From Catenaria anguillulae PL171 (taxonomy: Eukaryota > Blastocladiomycota > Blastocladiomycetes > Blastocladiales > Catenariaceae), in NCBI GenBank assembly GCA_002102555.1, contig MCFL01000017.1, positions 420,074 to 484,073 of the forward strand: DNA of 64,000 bases, written 5' to 3'. A model generated the notes under the pieces. That model ran no database searches, had not been told where the DNA came from, and saw only the letters and a list, made by a program, of their open reading frames with translations. The translations under genes were made by a program, and so were the position numbers. Shown here piece by piece: positions 32,446-43,454 of the stretch. Position 1 is the stretch's first letter. Each line of letters opens with the position of its first letter.

Positions 32446-33701
32446 ATGGCTTCACCAACCACCATCGCTCTGGCCTCCCCGATCGTCAACAAGGACGACC
32501 TGGTCCTCATCCAATCGCCCCGCCCCGTGCACCTGGCCGCTACCCGCCTCAACCATGCCGAGTGGGGCAAAAAGACGGCCGTAGCCGACTACCTCATCCG
32601 CGAGCACGCTTTGCTCTCGTCCGAGCTCACAAAGCAAGCACACACGTCGTGGGCATTGATGCACAAGGACCATGCCGAAAAGTGGGCCAAGCGGGTCGAC
32701 CCGATTGAGGCCGACGACGAAAATCAGCCGCCGATCTTGGCTGCGTGCGAAGCCTTTATTCGTCCTGCGGTCGTCAAGCTGTCCGGTTCCGCCGAGGTGG
32801 AGGAGCAAGAGTCGGTCATGATTAGCATCGGGTCCGTGTTTGTACAAGCAAAGCATCGCGGCAAGGGATATGCGCAGACCCTCATGGTCAAGCTGCGTGA
32901 GTGGATGTTGGCCCAGTACCCGCAGGGTGGGTTCAGCAACTTGTACTCGGACATTGGCCCCAAGTTTTGTACGATTGACTTTGTTGGTTTTGTCGTCTGG
33001 CTGTTTTCTCGTTGCCATGCTCAACAAATTTGCCCACGCTCCCACGAACAGATTCTCGTCTTGGTTGGCAAGTCTATCCCTCGTCATCTCTCAAATGCCT
33101 CGATGTCTCTACCACAACGACCACGCAAGCGGCCGACAACAACTCGTCGGTTCAACACCTGGATCGGGCCGCCGTAGATGCGGCTTTGTTCGCTTTGGAC
33201 CCCATGCCCTTCGGGACAACCAAGTCTGTTGTGGCCATGCCGTTCCGACCAGCAACAATGGACTGGTTCATCCGTCGGTCGCACTACTATTATTCTCTTG
33301 CTGAATTTGCCAAACCAGCGCTCGGCCTTCCCGCCCACTTTGGCGCCCGGACCCAAGATGGCAGCGGTCTCGTCATTTGGAACCATTTACCCGAGCCATC
33401 GACGCTGTACCTGATCCACCTCCGTTTCGATTCGATCGCGACCTTGTCTGCGCTGCTGGACGCATCGGCCGCCGAGGCGAAAAGGTGGGGATTGGCCAAG
33501 CTCGAGGCGTACTTGTCGGTGGAGCAGGAGCATCGGTTGCGCGAGTGGGAACAGCAGGGCAAGTTGGGGCAAGGGTGGAGTGTGGTGGAGCGGGAGCAGA
33601 GCTTGAGTTCGTTAATGGTGTGGAAGCAAGGAGGGCAGCTGGTTGAGAACCCAAGCGCCGAGTGGGACTGGGTCGGGAACGAGAGGTATGCGTGGGTCTA
33701 A
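32446..33701 (+). CDS. LYC1-like GNAT-family acetyltransferase
   Basis: Exons 32446-32968 and 33052-33701 (83-bp intron, GTACGA...AACAG) give 390 residues. The N-terminal half contains a GNAT acetyl-CoA site: ISIGSVFVQAKHRGKGYAQTLMVKL, where RGKGYA is the pyrophosphate-binding loop, then SNLYSDIGPKF and, across the splice, YSRLGWQVYPSS. The order 'SVF....RGKGYA...LYSDIG..FY...GW' is that of fungal LYC1 lysine N-acetyltransferases. The C-terminal half (DWFIRRSHYYYSLAEF; GLVIWNHLPEPSTLYLIHLRF) also matches this family. In Yarrowia Lyc1 acetylates lysine to start its catabolism; the substrate here is inferred. The ATG at 32398 would add 16 residues. Confidence 0.83.
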
Positions 33702-34036
33702 GCCTCGTCGAATCGATGGTGCATTTCTCAATCTTGGCGCTGGGAGCGGAGCTTGGCATTTGTCTTGGCACACTGGCGCACTTGGCACTGGTCCCTGTAT
33801 GTACACACGGCATTTTGCATGAATATCCATACATACAGTACCGAATCCACGTGTGGATTTATATATTTCACCTGGCAGACATGACGTGTCAAATGCGCGT
33901 AAACTGCCATAACCCGCCGAACTGTCGCCGTTGTCGGCGGGCCAAACATTTAGCCAAATAGACAACGTACCCCCACTATGTATCGATCATACGTATTATA
34001 TGATCCGAATTGAACGATCCCGATCCAATAAAGCCA
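33702..34036. other. Intergenic with a GC-rich inverted repeat
   Basis: No gene. An 8-bp perfect inverted repeat (CCCGCCGA at 33914-33921 and TCGGCGGG at 33935-33942, 13-nt loop) and a 7-bp one with a 2-nt loop (AATCCAC/GTGGATT, 33844-33859) are present. They could be protein-binding sites or RNA hairpins near the LYC1-like 3' end. Confidence 0.5.
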
Positions 34037-35136
34037 ATGGACTCTTTGCACTCTGTGCCTCAGTCTGACATCAATATCCGCCACCACTCTACAATGAATC
34101 CCGCCATGCCCCCTCAGCAGCCGCCGATGGCAACGCAACAGCCGCCCACCACCCAGTCCGGGTTTGGCGTGCCGCCGCCGGCCAACGGTCCCGCCGCACC
34201 CACCATGGCCCCGTACCCGCCCGTCTCGGGCCGTATGTCCGCGTCGCCGCCTCCGTCGCAAGCAGGCGCCGCGCCGCAACCTCAGTTTATGATGCCGCCA
34301 TTTGCCGCCGCGGCAGCTGCACCCTTGCTCGGCACATCTGGCGCAGGCGCCGCAGCTGCAGCCGGCGCAGCGCTTGCTTCGAGCCAGGCGGCAAGCCGGT
34401 TGTCTGGATTGTTGCCCACGCGGTGGACAGTGCAAGGGCTCAGGGAGTACAAGGACTCCAAGTTTCAGAATTGGCGGCCTGTCACGGATTTCTTGGACGT
34501 GCGACGGATCAGGAAGCCGGCGTCTTGGGATATGATCAAGGAGCGGGTATGTTTGTGTGGCCGAATGTATCGACCGCGCACTAACTCGATCATTCACTTG
34601 CTGACAATTCTTTCGATTCGCAGGCGAATGCCAACCTCGGCTACTATCAAACCAACTATGTCGTCATCTTTTTCCTCATTTGCATCTACAGCTTGTACGC
34701 AGGCATCACTTTCCCGGCATAGGCAAATGCACTTGGACGTGTTTTCTCATGGTTTGGTATCTGCAATCACAAACCATAGGATGACCTCCCCATTCCTCCT
34801 GTTCTCGCTCGCCATCCTCGCCATTGCCTACCACGTCATCAACTCGAGCAACTCGCCCACCTTGACTGTTCTCGGCAACACGTACTCGACGACGCAGCTG
34901 GTTCGTTCTGGCGCTCACTTGCCTCATGTATCCATGCACCTCCACACTGACCGTTGTCACACCCTATGCCACCTCGACAGAACACTTACCTCGCAGTTCT
35001 TTCCATTCCATTGCTGTGGCTCGGCTCGGCCGCCTCCACCGTGTTTTGGATCGTCGGCGCCTCCCTGGTCGTGATTGGCGGGCATGCTGCGCTGCTCGAG
35101 CCGCCTGTGGAGCGCGCGTTTGAAGAGTCGGTCTGA
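34037..35136 (+). CDS. PRA1/Yip3-family membrane protein
   Basis: Four exons, 34037-34546, 34624-34694, 34780-34900 and 34981-35136, give 285 residues. A Pro/Ala-rich disordered N-terminus of about 125 residues precedes the PRA1 domain: WRPVTDFLDVRRIRKPASWDMIKER, ANANLGYYQTNYVVIFFLICIYSL, then hydrophobic helices (FLLFSLAILAIAYHVI; YLAVLSIPLLWLGSAASTVFWIVGASLVVIGGHAALL). 'R...N..YYQTNY' is the family signature at the start of the first membrane hairpin. PRA1 proteins bind prenylated Rab GTPases at Golgi and ER membranes and help deliver them. The first ATG is used; an ATG at 34094 would shorten only the disordered start. Intron 1 has a GTATGT donor and intron 3 GTTCGT. Confidence 0.9.
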
Positions 35137-35397
35137 ACCAGGCTTCATTTATCTAGCGCAAGCCTGTGTGATTGTTTGTTTCGCGGTGGCGCCTTGAGTT
35201 GTTTTTGTTTGGTGTTGGTGACTGAGACCACCTTGCGATTCCAGAAGGTCGTGCCCGTGTTGACTTTTCTGTTGTCTCGCTTCTGTCTTGGGTAACACAC
35301 TAATATGACTGATACTCGTATATTGTTCTTTCTTTTGCAATTTGCTTTGCCGGCTCCACCTTGCAAAGTTGCGATCCATGCCAACGGCCCTCAAAGA

Positions 35398-36001
35398 TCA
35401 CGAAAGGTCGGGATCCCAGCAATCAGTCAAGTTCAAAATCAAGACGGTCCGCGGGTCCTCGGGAAACTGTTTGCAATGATACATGCCGCCGTTGGACACA
35501 AACAAGTGGCAGCCATATGGATAGTCGTAGGAACTGTACTGATCAAAGCCTGGAATGTCGTAGTCGCCAATCGAGCGACCGTGCGATCCGAAACGGTTGT
35601 GCAAGTTGCCTTGGAATCCGTCTTGGCGGGTGGGCACTTTCTGTCAACCGCGGTCGTCGACCAGAGTCAGATGTATTAATGTATCACCCACGATCATTGG
35701 ATCTATATCAATGCACGCGGTCATGAGGCAATCGTCGTACCTTGAAGTAACACATGCCTTCTTTGTAGACGGCAACCTTGTATCCGGCCTGCAACGACTT
35801 GCGCTGGCAGTCCGTCATGCTCGATGCGGGCGACTGGCCCGCGTCGAAACGGTACGGCAGGTCGTAGCCAAAGAGGGGAGCAAACTTGTCGTAACGGTTC
35901 GGGCCGCATGCACCTGCCTCGCAAGACGGGGCATGGGCCGCGAGCAGGAGGATGCAGCTTACGAGTGCGAGAAGAAGGGCGTTCAAGCGAGCGCGAGACA
36001 T
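35398..36001 (-). CDS. Secreted six-cysteine protein, copy A
   Basis: Minus-strand exons 36001-35741 and 35640-35398 flank a 100-bp intron (GTACGA...TGACAG), giving 167 residues. A signal peptide is clear (LLLALVSCILLLAAHAPSCEAG). The mature chain has six cysteines shared with copy B: ACGPN, DCQRK, GMCYFK, GCHLF, HCKQF and DCWD, enough for three disulfides. Other shared blocks are DLPYRFDAGQSPASSM, QAGYKVAV, KVPTRQDGFQGNLHNR, GRSIGDYDIPG and FPEDPR.VLILNLT. The 'DC....QAGYKVAV...MCYFK' segment vaguely recalls PAN/apple domains. I know no matching family. It lies 463 bp downstream of copy B in the same orientation with the intron at the same site: a tandem duplication. Extracellular or effector-like role is possible; function unknown. 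Confidence 0.85.
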
Positions 36002-36464
36002 GATCTGGTTGGCTTTCCAAGACGCTATGCTTTCGGCTGAAAGTTGGATAAGGAGGGCATGTACACAGTGACTGGAACTGAAGGCCTTTATGTATTCTCC
36101 AATGTCTGGAGCTCCATCGCCTTTCTCTCTTTCGTGCCGATGTCGGATTCGCTGCGGTCCGCCGCACGACACCGCGAAGGGGATATCCTGCTCACCGCAG
36201 GCTATTTTATCTCGAGCTCGGGCTCAACCATCCAAGAATGTGTGGATCGCAACAATCCGGGGCATCTCAGTTGCATACCAATGCCCCTCCGCTCAGGTCT
36301 GTCGCTGCATTACTGTACTGTTTCCATAACTCACGGAGCGTGCCTGCGTTGAAGTTCTCGCTGTGGGTTATCGCGTTTGCTTGCACATGGGAGCCGGCGA
36401 GAGGTGAAAGGGCTGTTATTGCATTGGTGACAGATGGTACAGAGTCGCCTTAACTACTCCAACC
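36002..36464. other. Spacer between the tandem six-cysteine genes
   Basis: These 463 bp should hold the promoter of copy A and the 3' end of copy B. No other feature is seen. Confidence 0.55.
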
Positions 36465-37098
36465 TTAAGAGCTTGAGATGGATGAATAATCGGTATCCCA
36501 ACACGCGGTCAAGTTCAAAATCAAGACTGCCCGCGGGTCCTCGGGAAACTTCTTGCAATGGTAAAGCCCGCCGTTGGATACAAAGAGCTCGCACGAGTAG
36601 GGGTAGTCGCGAGTACTGTACTCGTCATAGCCAGGAATGTCGTAGTCGCCAATCGACCTGCCCGGCACGCCCAAGCGATTGTGCAAGTTGCCTTGGAATC
36701 CGTCTTGGCGGGTGGGAACTTTCTGCCAAGCCAACCAGCAAGATGTTTGAATTTGCGTTGCTCAGTTAGTAAATGAAAACGCACAGCGTGACACATTGCT
36801 AGCACCCCCGGGAAAAACAGCGAAATCGAATGAACATATATACCTTGAAGTAGCACATGCCGTCCTTGAATACAGCGACCTTGTATCCCGCCTGTAACGA
36901 CTTGCGTTGGCAGTCAAACATGCTCGAAGCGGGTGACTGGCCCGCGTCAAATCGGAATGGCAAGTCACGGCCAAAGAAGGGCGCAAACTTGTCGAAACGG
37001 TTCGGCCCGCATGCGTTTGCGGCACAGGATGGCACGAAGGCGGCGAGCAAGAGCAAAATCGCCAGAGCGAGCAAGGTGGTAAGGCGGTTGGGAGTCAT
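36465..37098 (-). CDS. Secreted six-cysteine protein, copy B
   Basis: Minus-strand exons 37098-36844 and 36722-36465 flank a 121-bp intron (GTATAT...TTGGCAG), giving 170 residues. The signal peptide is LLALAILLLLAAFVPSCAAN. All six cysteines and most blocks of copy A are kept (ACGPNRFDKFAPFF, DCQRKSLQAGYKVAV, MCYFK, KVPTRQDGFQGNLHNR, SCELF, HCKKF, ACWD). The intron interrupts the same codon boundary, after Tyr-Phe-Lys. Differences cluster in the signal peptide, around the 'GVPGRS' loop and at the Ser-rich C-terminus, as expected of a maintained duplicate under constraint. Function unknown. Confidence 0.85.
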
Positions 37099-37623
37099 GG
37101 TTGAGTTTTGGACTTCGCTCGGCTCTCATGAGTGATGGACGAAGCTGCTTCAAAGAGACGGCAGGTGACGGCTGACGAGGTGAGCTGACCATCTTAAGCT
37201 CTTGAGCCTGCAGCCATGTACTTACTCAAAATGTATACTCTTTTCGCTATGGCCATGCTTTGCTTGATCCCGCGGTAAACCACATGCGAACCGCAGTAAA
37301 GTCGGCGGACAGAAATGTAACAGCGGAATAACGGCAAATCGATGGGACTGCAGACAATGCGAAAGAGTACCTAGACGGCGAGCCGAAAAGCCGCTGTGCC
37401 AATGTGCCAAAGGTGGCCGAACATGATGATGTCTGCAGTCGCAAGCGCAATTGAAGAAAAGCGCGGAACAAATCAAATGTACGTACATGCAGTCGTGGGA
37501 CAAGAAGAAGAAAGGCACCAAGTTTTCAGTCAAGGGAATGTGTGGGAACAGGAAATCAAAGGTATACAGAAGCCGAGGACACAACTTTTTGACGCAACTC
37601 AAGCACAACCGGTGCGTGGGCCC
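37099..37623. other. Intergenic, no gene seen
   Basis: About 525 bp between the promoter side of copy B and the 3' end of the metalloprotease gene. Only short, featureless frames. Confidence 0.55.
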
Positions 37624-39416
37624 TTAGACCAGGACGGCAAACACAGCCTGGACGAACACGGCCACCACAAGTGCAGCCGTACATCCTGCCCGGGCTGGCA
37701 TTGCTCCGTTCGGATCCTTTCCACCTGCTGCTGTCCCCGCCCCATCCGCAGACACACCAACTGCCTCCGGTACCACTTCGGCAACGTCTTTCCTGGACAC
37801 AAACTCGCTTGCGCTCGCTGGCGTGTACCCCATAGCAACCAACGCGCCAACGATTCCCGGGCCGATGCCCGATGGCCGCATATTGCCGCCCCTGACGCGC
37901 GCCATGAGCTGCGAAAACGACAGCGGCCTGCTGGTCCACAACATCAAAAAGTCTGGGCTGGGCTGTGCGGAATCCGGGTCGTCAAGACGCGCCGGATCGG
38001 GTTCGGCTGCGCCTGATTGTGCTTGGACGTGCCAGAGCGACGACCCGGGAGCAAACCGCTGGAGTGCAGTTTCGAGTGGAACTCGTGCCGTGGATGTGTT
38101 GAGCGGTTGGAGTTGTGGGGCAATGGCGCGCCAGCTGGTTGGGTCAAAGTAGACGAGACTTGCGTCGGGACCCGGGGTAGTAGGCGTGGTTGCGGCCGTG
38201 TAGAGAGACACCATCAGTTGTGCAGCGGCTTGGTCGGCAATGAGTGCGCGCAGGACGGCTGTAGGCGAGTAGACTGGGTCGTTTGCAGTGACAGACTTGC
38301 CCGATTTCACGTCCGTGATCTTGTTGCCCGCTGCGGCTTGATCCGCTGCGAGCGGTTTGATGGTGCCACTGTCAATTAAACGGCGCAAATGTGCATTGAA
38401 AGTGCGAGTGATGGCGGCCATGGGTACGGGCTGCTGGCGGGTCGGTTGCTGGTTCGTGTTGGGGGGTGGAGGTGTGACGGGTGTAACAACAAGGAACCGG
38501 TCCCAAATAAAGGGACGGGTAAAGTTGTAGAAAAAGTTGGCGTCGTTGGTGATTTTGCGGCCTTGAGCATCGAGCGAAAAGTCGGGAGGAGCGGGCATGA
38601 CACTTGGCGGGGTCGAGTCCCACCATGGCAAAAGAGTGGACGAGGTTGGCGAGGTTTGAAGGGACATTTGGTTGTCTGTGCCCCAACCCAAGCCGTGCAT
38701 GAGCTCGTGGGTGATGACATACTCGAGATCCCTCTAAACATGGCCATTCAACCAGTTTGTGAGACAAGAAAGGGTCGGGATGGCAGAGACGCTGTGAAGC
38801 AACGTACGGCATTGGATGGCATTGGGAGCGAATCCCCTTCAAACCAATATGACGACAAGGCGTTGAATCGAGCCAGAATGTCGTGCTTGGGAAACGCCAG
38901 CTTGTCCTTGCCCGTCTTTTCGTCAACCGGTACCAAATCCGTTTGCTTGAGGAGCGCGCTGGCATACAAGTACACTTGACCATCGTCCTTGTGGCGCACT
39001 GGGAACGACTGCAACGGAATCGCTTGTCCAACGCTGGTCCGCTCGGCACACGAATCGGGCGGATTGGCGGACCCGCAGGGCAAGAACATGGTCAATGCCA
39101 CGTTGATTGTGCGGCGGATCTTGAGTTCCATGGCAATTCGAGCGCATGCGCGCTTTGCGGCGGCCTCTGCCTTTGCGCAAAAGCCTTGCTGCGGTGAGGA
39201 GCAGTTGAAGTCGATGGAAAAGGGCTCGGCAGGCAGTTGGAGCTTGGCGGCCGTGTGAAAGATTGGCGGGGAAGCAGAGGCAGCGGCAGGAGCAGCGACT
39301 GGGTGGGCTGTGGCCAGCATGAGGTCGCCGCTGCTGCTCAGCAGTACCACGGCAATTGCCAAGGTGGCAATGGTGGCGCGAATGAGCTTGGAGGTGAGCA
39401 GAGGTGAGTGTTTCAT
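37624..39416 (-). CDS. Secreted, probably GPI-anchored HEXXH zinc metalloprotease
   Basis: Minus-strand exons 39416-38808 and 38733-37624 flank a 74-bp intron (GTACGT...TTTAG), giving 572 residues. The start at 39416 gives a good signal peptide (LIRATIATLAIAVVLLSSSG). The zinc motif follows the splice: ITHELMHGLGWGTD, with His212, Glu213 and His216 as ligands and general base. The preceding half has cysteines (FNCSSPQQGFCAKA; PCGSANPPDSCAE) and a region of alternating strands. The last 25 residues are hydrophobic (CTAALVVAVFVQAVFAVLV) after a small-residue stretch, the pattern of a GPI-attachment signal. The 'HELMHGLG' zincin context is known in fungal secreted proteases, but I cannot fix the MEROPS family; the third zinc ligand is not identified. 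The likely site is the cell surface. Confidence 0.8.
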
Positions 39417-40046
39417 GATGGTGACTTGAGCAATCATGATGACGGAATGAGGGACTGACACTTGTAGAGCGACACTGGGAAGGAGCTGAGCCTGCCGTAT
39501 TTGTACTCGGGCATCCAATCCGTCATCTATCTACATAACTGTAGGAACATGGTACAGTAGGTGCCATGAGGGGTAGTAGAGGTCGGCAGAAATGCCCAAA
39601 GTTGCTCCATGATTGATTGGCGCTGCATTGCGGCCTAAATTTGTGTCGTGTCGCAAGCATCCGGGGTCACTCTGTTCTTACTCGAGCGCATGCTCCTTCC
39701 GAGAGGTGCGCTGCTGCTGACGGCACACGGCACACGGGCAAGGCTGAACGAGACGCGCTGCGGTCAAAATAAGAACGTGAAGGCCTCGAGAAGCCAAGAA
39801 GCCGAAAGTCTGTCTCACCTGAGCATTTGTGTTCTTTCCTGTCTTTCTAGTACACGTTCTTTGTATTATAACACTTTTCGAGCATGAGGAGGATACTCAA
39901 AATCGTTGAACAGACCATTCGGCAGCCGCCTCAGACAAGCAACGAGGAGTGGCCGCTCCCCCCAGCCCCATCGAAACATGGACTGGTCTCGCTATCCCAG
40001 CACCACTGCAATGGTACCATTCTGAACCAAGTCATTGATTGTGAAT

Positions 40047-40084
<38 letters not shown>

Positions 40085-40285
40085 ATTCAAAAAGTGGCTG
40101 TCTGTTATCGAGTATTTACTATAGTATATTCTGTGGCCACGAAACGGGTGGAAGATTACCGGTAATGACATCTCGCTCGGCGAAGAGGGGCGATCGATCG
40201 CTTGAGTGCATCATCCAACGCCGACAACAAGCATCGAATACCATACATTGACTTGAGGCAATATTCCTGTTCTCACCCTTCCGCC
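39417..40285. other. Intergenic with a GT microsatellite
   Basis: About 870 bp between the starts of two divergent genes, so both promoters lie here. It contains a GT dinucleotide tract (separate entry). No gene recognised. Confidence 0.55.
40050..40083. repeat. GT dinucleotide microsatellite
   Basis: An uninterrupted run of about 17 GT units lies about 200 bp upstream of the glycosyltransferase start codon. Such tracts vary in length and can adopt Z-DNA; no function is implied. Confidence 0.97.
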
Positions 40286-41719
40286 ATGGCCCGCCGTCCT
40301 TCCAACGATCGCCTCCTCCCGATTCGACAGCGCACCAGCGCCGCCCTGGTGGCCGTCGCGCGTCGCAAGCGCGTCCTTGTCGCCATGTTGGTCCTTGCCT
40401 GCGTGTTGGTTCTCATTCGTACGCTCCCTGTTACATACGTTTCGGATCATGGCAACAGTCGCGGATGAAAATGAACAACCCATGAGTAATGGCAGGCATT
40501 GGCTCTGGTGGGAACGTGCACGAAGCAAAAGGCGTTCGAGAACTTCGCACCATGCCCATTACTTCGAGCGATCCAAATAGTCGCCGCACGCCAAGCACCG
40601 AAACAAACCACGCCAAAGACAGCCCAGCTGAGGTTCCAAACTCTCCTCCTCTTCCGCCGACGACTCCTTCTTCTCCCACTCCCCCGCCACCTGCTGCCCC
40701 GATCGATGTGCTTCCTCCCATTGCTCCAGAAACGGCCTTGCCTGCCGCCTACGCAAAAGCGCAATCGATCCGTGACGCTCATCAAGCCAAGCACCAGTCT
40801 CCAAAGAGCAAATGGACTTCGCCTATCCCACAAATGATTCATATGGTTTGGCTCGGCGGATCGAGTCCAGTGGGTTCAACCGAGTGCAAAAGGCAATGGA
40901 TTGAGCAGAATAAGGACTGGGAATTCATCTTTTGGGACCAAGAGAGTGCTGATTATCTCATGAAGACACATTTTCCATCGCTGTGGCCCATGTTTCAGCG
41001 GTTGCCCAAGGTACCATTTTGTTGTTCCCAGTGAATCCGTGAGGAACAAGACTTGAGAATGATCAATCACACCATCGCATAATGACAGATTGTCATGAAA
41101 TCCGACTGGGCCCGGTATGCCGTCCTTGGCGTCATGGGCGGCATCTACGCTGATGTGGACGCATGCCCGTTGAAGCCCGTGTCGCAATGGACAACGGTTC
41201 CATGGGACAAGGCCGGCCTCGTTGTGGGTGCGGAAATCGACACGGACCGCTCAGACTACCGAACGTTTGCCAACAGGCAGTTCCAGGTCAGTTCATGGAC
41301 GCTCCTCAGTGCTGCGGGCCATCCCGTCTGGGCCAGCGTCATTCACGAGTCGGCGCGGCGCGTGCGCGAAATGTACGATCCCGCGACAGATCAATGGTGG
41401 CCCAATGTAACGGCGGAGATTTGTGATCGGTCGGGACCCGCGGTCGTAACAGATGTCGTGTTGCATTACATGGGTATGCATGGCGATACGTCATTCAAGG
41501 CCCTGCATGGCATGACAAAGGTCAAGGTGTTTGGAGATGCGGTGCTGCTGCCGCTGACATCGTTTGCGCCGCATGCCCACGGGCAAGGGGCGAGGGGAAA
41601 AGAAGATCCGGAAGCATACATTGGCCACGGTATGATGGACGCTTTTGCCTTGTTTCTGCTGAACCGATTGACTCACGCCTCATTTCACAGGCTTTTGGGG
41701 TTCGTGGAAAGGTCAATGA
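40286..41719 (+). CDS. Type II membrane glycosyltransferase of the OCH1/GT32 type
   Basis: Four exons, 40286-40418, 40496-41010, 41089-41629 and 41691-41719; 405 residues. A basic N-terminus and one membrane helix (VLVAMLVLACVLVLI) anchor it in the Golgi, followed by a Pro/Ser stem. The catalytic domain shows IPQMIHMVWLGG, WEFIFWDQESADYL, KSDWARYAVLGVMGGIYADVDACPL with the metal-binding DxD (Asp238, Asp240), and the last exon supplies GFWGSWKGQ, the usual 'H..GSW' end of the GT32 family. Such enzymes add mannose or another hexose from a nucleotide sugar to glycoproteins or glycolipids. The short final exon (29 bp) was accepted because it completes this motif; without it the reading frame would run past it. 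Confidence 0.9.
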
Positions 41720-42142
41720 GTGGCCAACCCGTATCGCCCGCCGTCCTTTTCTTTCGTACCTCCAACTTAGCCCAATTATACAAAGCTGCGGGTGTGGGAA
41801 CGATTCATCGGTCCCTTACCCTGTCAGCAAGAAGAATACACTCCCAGCCTTTGTCAGTGCAATTGATTTTGTCGTTGGGCAAGCCTCTTTCGGCTCGACA
41901 ATGCGTCATGGCGACAACGGAATGGAGGTAAATTAGTCAATATGTGCAGTGGGAGAGAGCTGGAAACATGACAGAAAAGTGAAAGAAAAAAAAAATGACA
42001 GAAAACATAAGACAATAGGAAGGGGAATACAAACAAGTGTGGAGTATGATGAGGTTGGAAAAAGAAAAAGCACAAGGAGGATATCATGTGCGATGTGCTC
42101 AAGGAGATAATGAGAAGTAGGAAAGTAGCTCAACGGCCTTAT
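41720..42142. other. Intergenic between convergent genes
   Basis: About 420 bp, with A-rich tracts near 41980-42070, between the 3' ends of the glycosyltransferase and LRR genes. No other feature. Confidence 0.55.
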
Positions 42143-43454
42143 TTACCGACGACCGACGGCACCAAGCTCAACTGCATCATCCTCGGTCGTCTCGACACCA
42201 ACGTAAAATGCTCGGCTCGCCTCGTGTCCCAACACCTCCCTTTGCACACGGGCAACCTTGGTCTGCCGCCAAACGCGAGTGCGCCAAATGACGGTAAAGA
42301 GCACCAATCCAATTCCAATGACGCTGATCACCATGATTGGAAGCACCGGTGCACCGCCAGTTTTCTGGTCAGCCACGGGTGGGCCTGCCGCGAGCGCGGA
42401 CCGCTCTGCAGCCAATTCTTCGGCAGACATGGGCGGCGGAGTTGGTTTCGGAACCATGGCGCGGCCCTTCATGGGCCCAGGACGAAGAGAGATGATATTG
42501 TCGGGCGTTTGAGTGGAGGTGGCGGTAGGAGTGGCCGCGCCCGAGGCGACGGTGCTCGTGGCAGCGCAAAAGTCGAGACAGGCGGGAAGTGGGGAGGGCA
42601 ACACTGTCGGACATGCCAACGAGTTGCCTTGAAGAGTTGAGTGAAACGATGGATACTGAGGCGTGCAAGTTGCGAGCCTGAAGTGGGAGACGTGAAAAAC
42701 GTGAGCTCAGCGCAAAACAGGGCAGACAGGGGATATGAGGGGATATATGCGGTTGCGGTTGAAGGGAGCCGTACTGTGGGGCAAAAGTAGTAGGGAGAGA
42801 CCCGTTGATATGGTTGGCGTATGCGTCACTGCGGTGAAAAGGGGAGATCTGGTCGGTTAGGATACGGACGAGCACGAAAAGTGCAGCGAGGCATGGTCGT
42901 CACGTACAATTGGGTAAGTGCGGGCATGGTAAACACCTCTGGGGGAATCGACTCGGACATGTAGTTGTCGGAAATGTCGAGGTAGCGCAAGTTGGACAGG
43001 GTCGCAATCTTTGGTGGCAGCGTTCCTTCGATTTGGTTGTGATACAAATCGAGGGTGGCGAGCCTGGTCAAGTTGGCAAGGCCCTCCGGGAACAGTCCGC
43101 TTATGCTGTTGTTGCGCATCAAGCTGAGTACGACGGAGGAGCGGCCGATATGTCAGCACAGGGGCGGCGGCATGTGATTTGGGTCAAGACGTACAGGGCA
43201 GTTACTCGTCCAGCGGCATCACAGCGAATGCCTGCCCACGAGCAGCATGACGTCTCCTGGTCAACGGGATTCATCCACCCTCGGATATCACTCCATCCAT
43301 CCGAGCCGTGTGTGTCGGCAAACATTTGGCGAAGGACGGCGCAGTCTTGGCGGTTTCCCCGAGGGGAAGACCCGGGAGCGGCCATTGGGAGGTGAGTGCC
43401 GAATCCAGCCGCGGTCATGGCGGACTTTAATGGTAGTGTGTGTTGATGGAACAA
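42143..43454 (-). CDS. Leucine-rich-repeat single-pass membrane protein
   Basis: Minus-strand exons 43454-43195, 43123-42908, 42828-42775 and 42677-42143; 354 residues. The N-terminal part resembles the cap of plant LRR receptors (DCAVLRQMFADTHGSDGWSD ... CCSWAGIRCDAAGRVTAL). Three or more LRRs follow: LMRNNSISGLFPEGLANLTRL, LDLYHNQIEGTLPPKIATLSN, LDISDNYMSESIPPEVFTMP and YANHINGSLPTTF. Then come a Cys-containing loop (ACPTVLP...ACLDFCAAT), a linker, one membrane helix (VLPIMVISVIGIGLVLFTVIW) and a basic cytosolic tail of about 45 residues without a kinase. All three donors read GTACG. The predicted start lacks a signal peptide, so an upstream first exon or another start is likely; the ATG at 43418 is an alternative. 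It probably acts at the cell surface in recognition. Confidence 0.78.
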
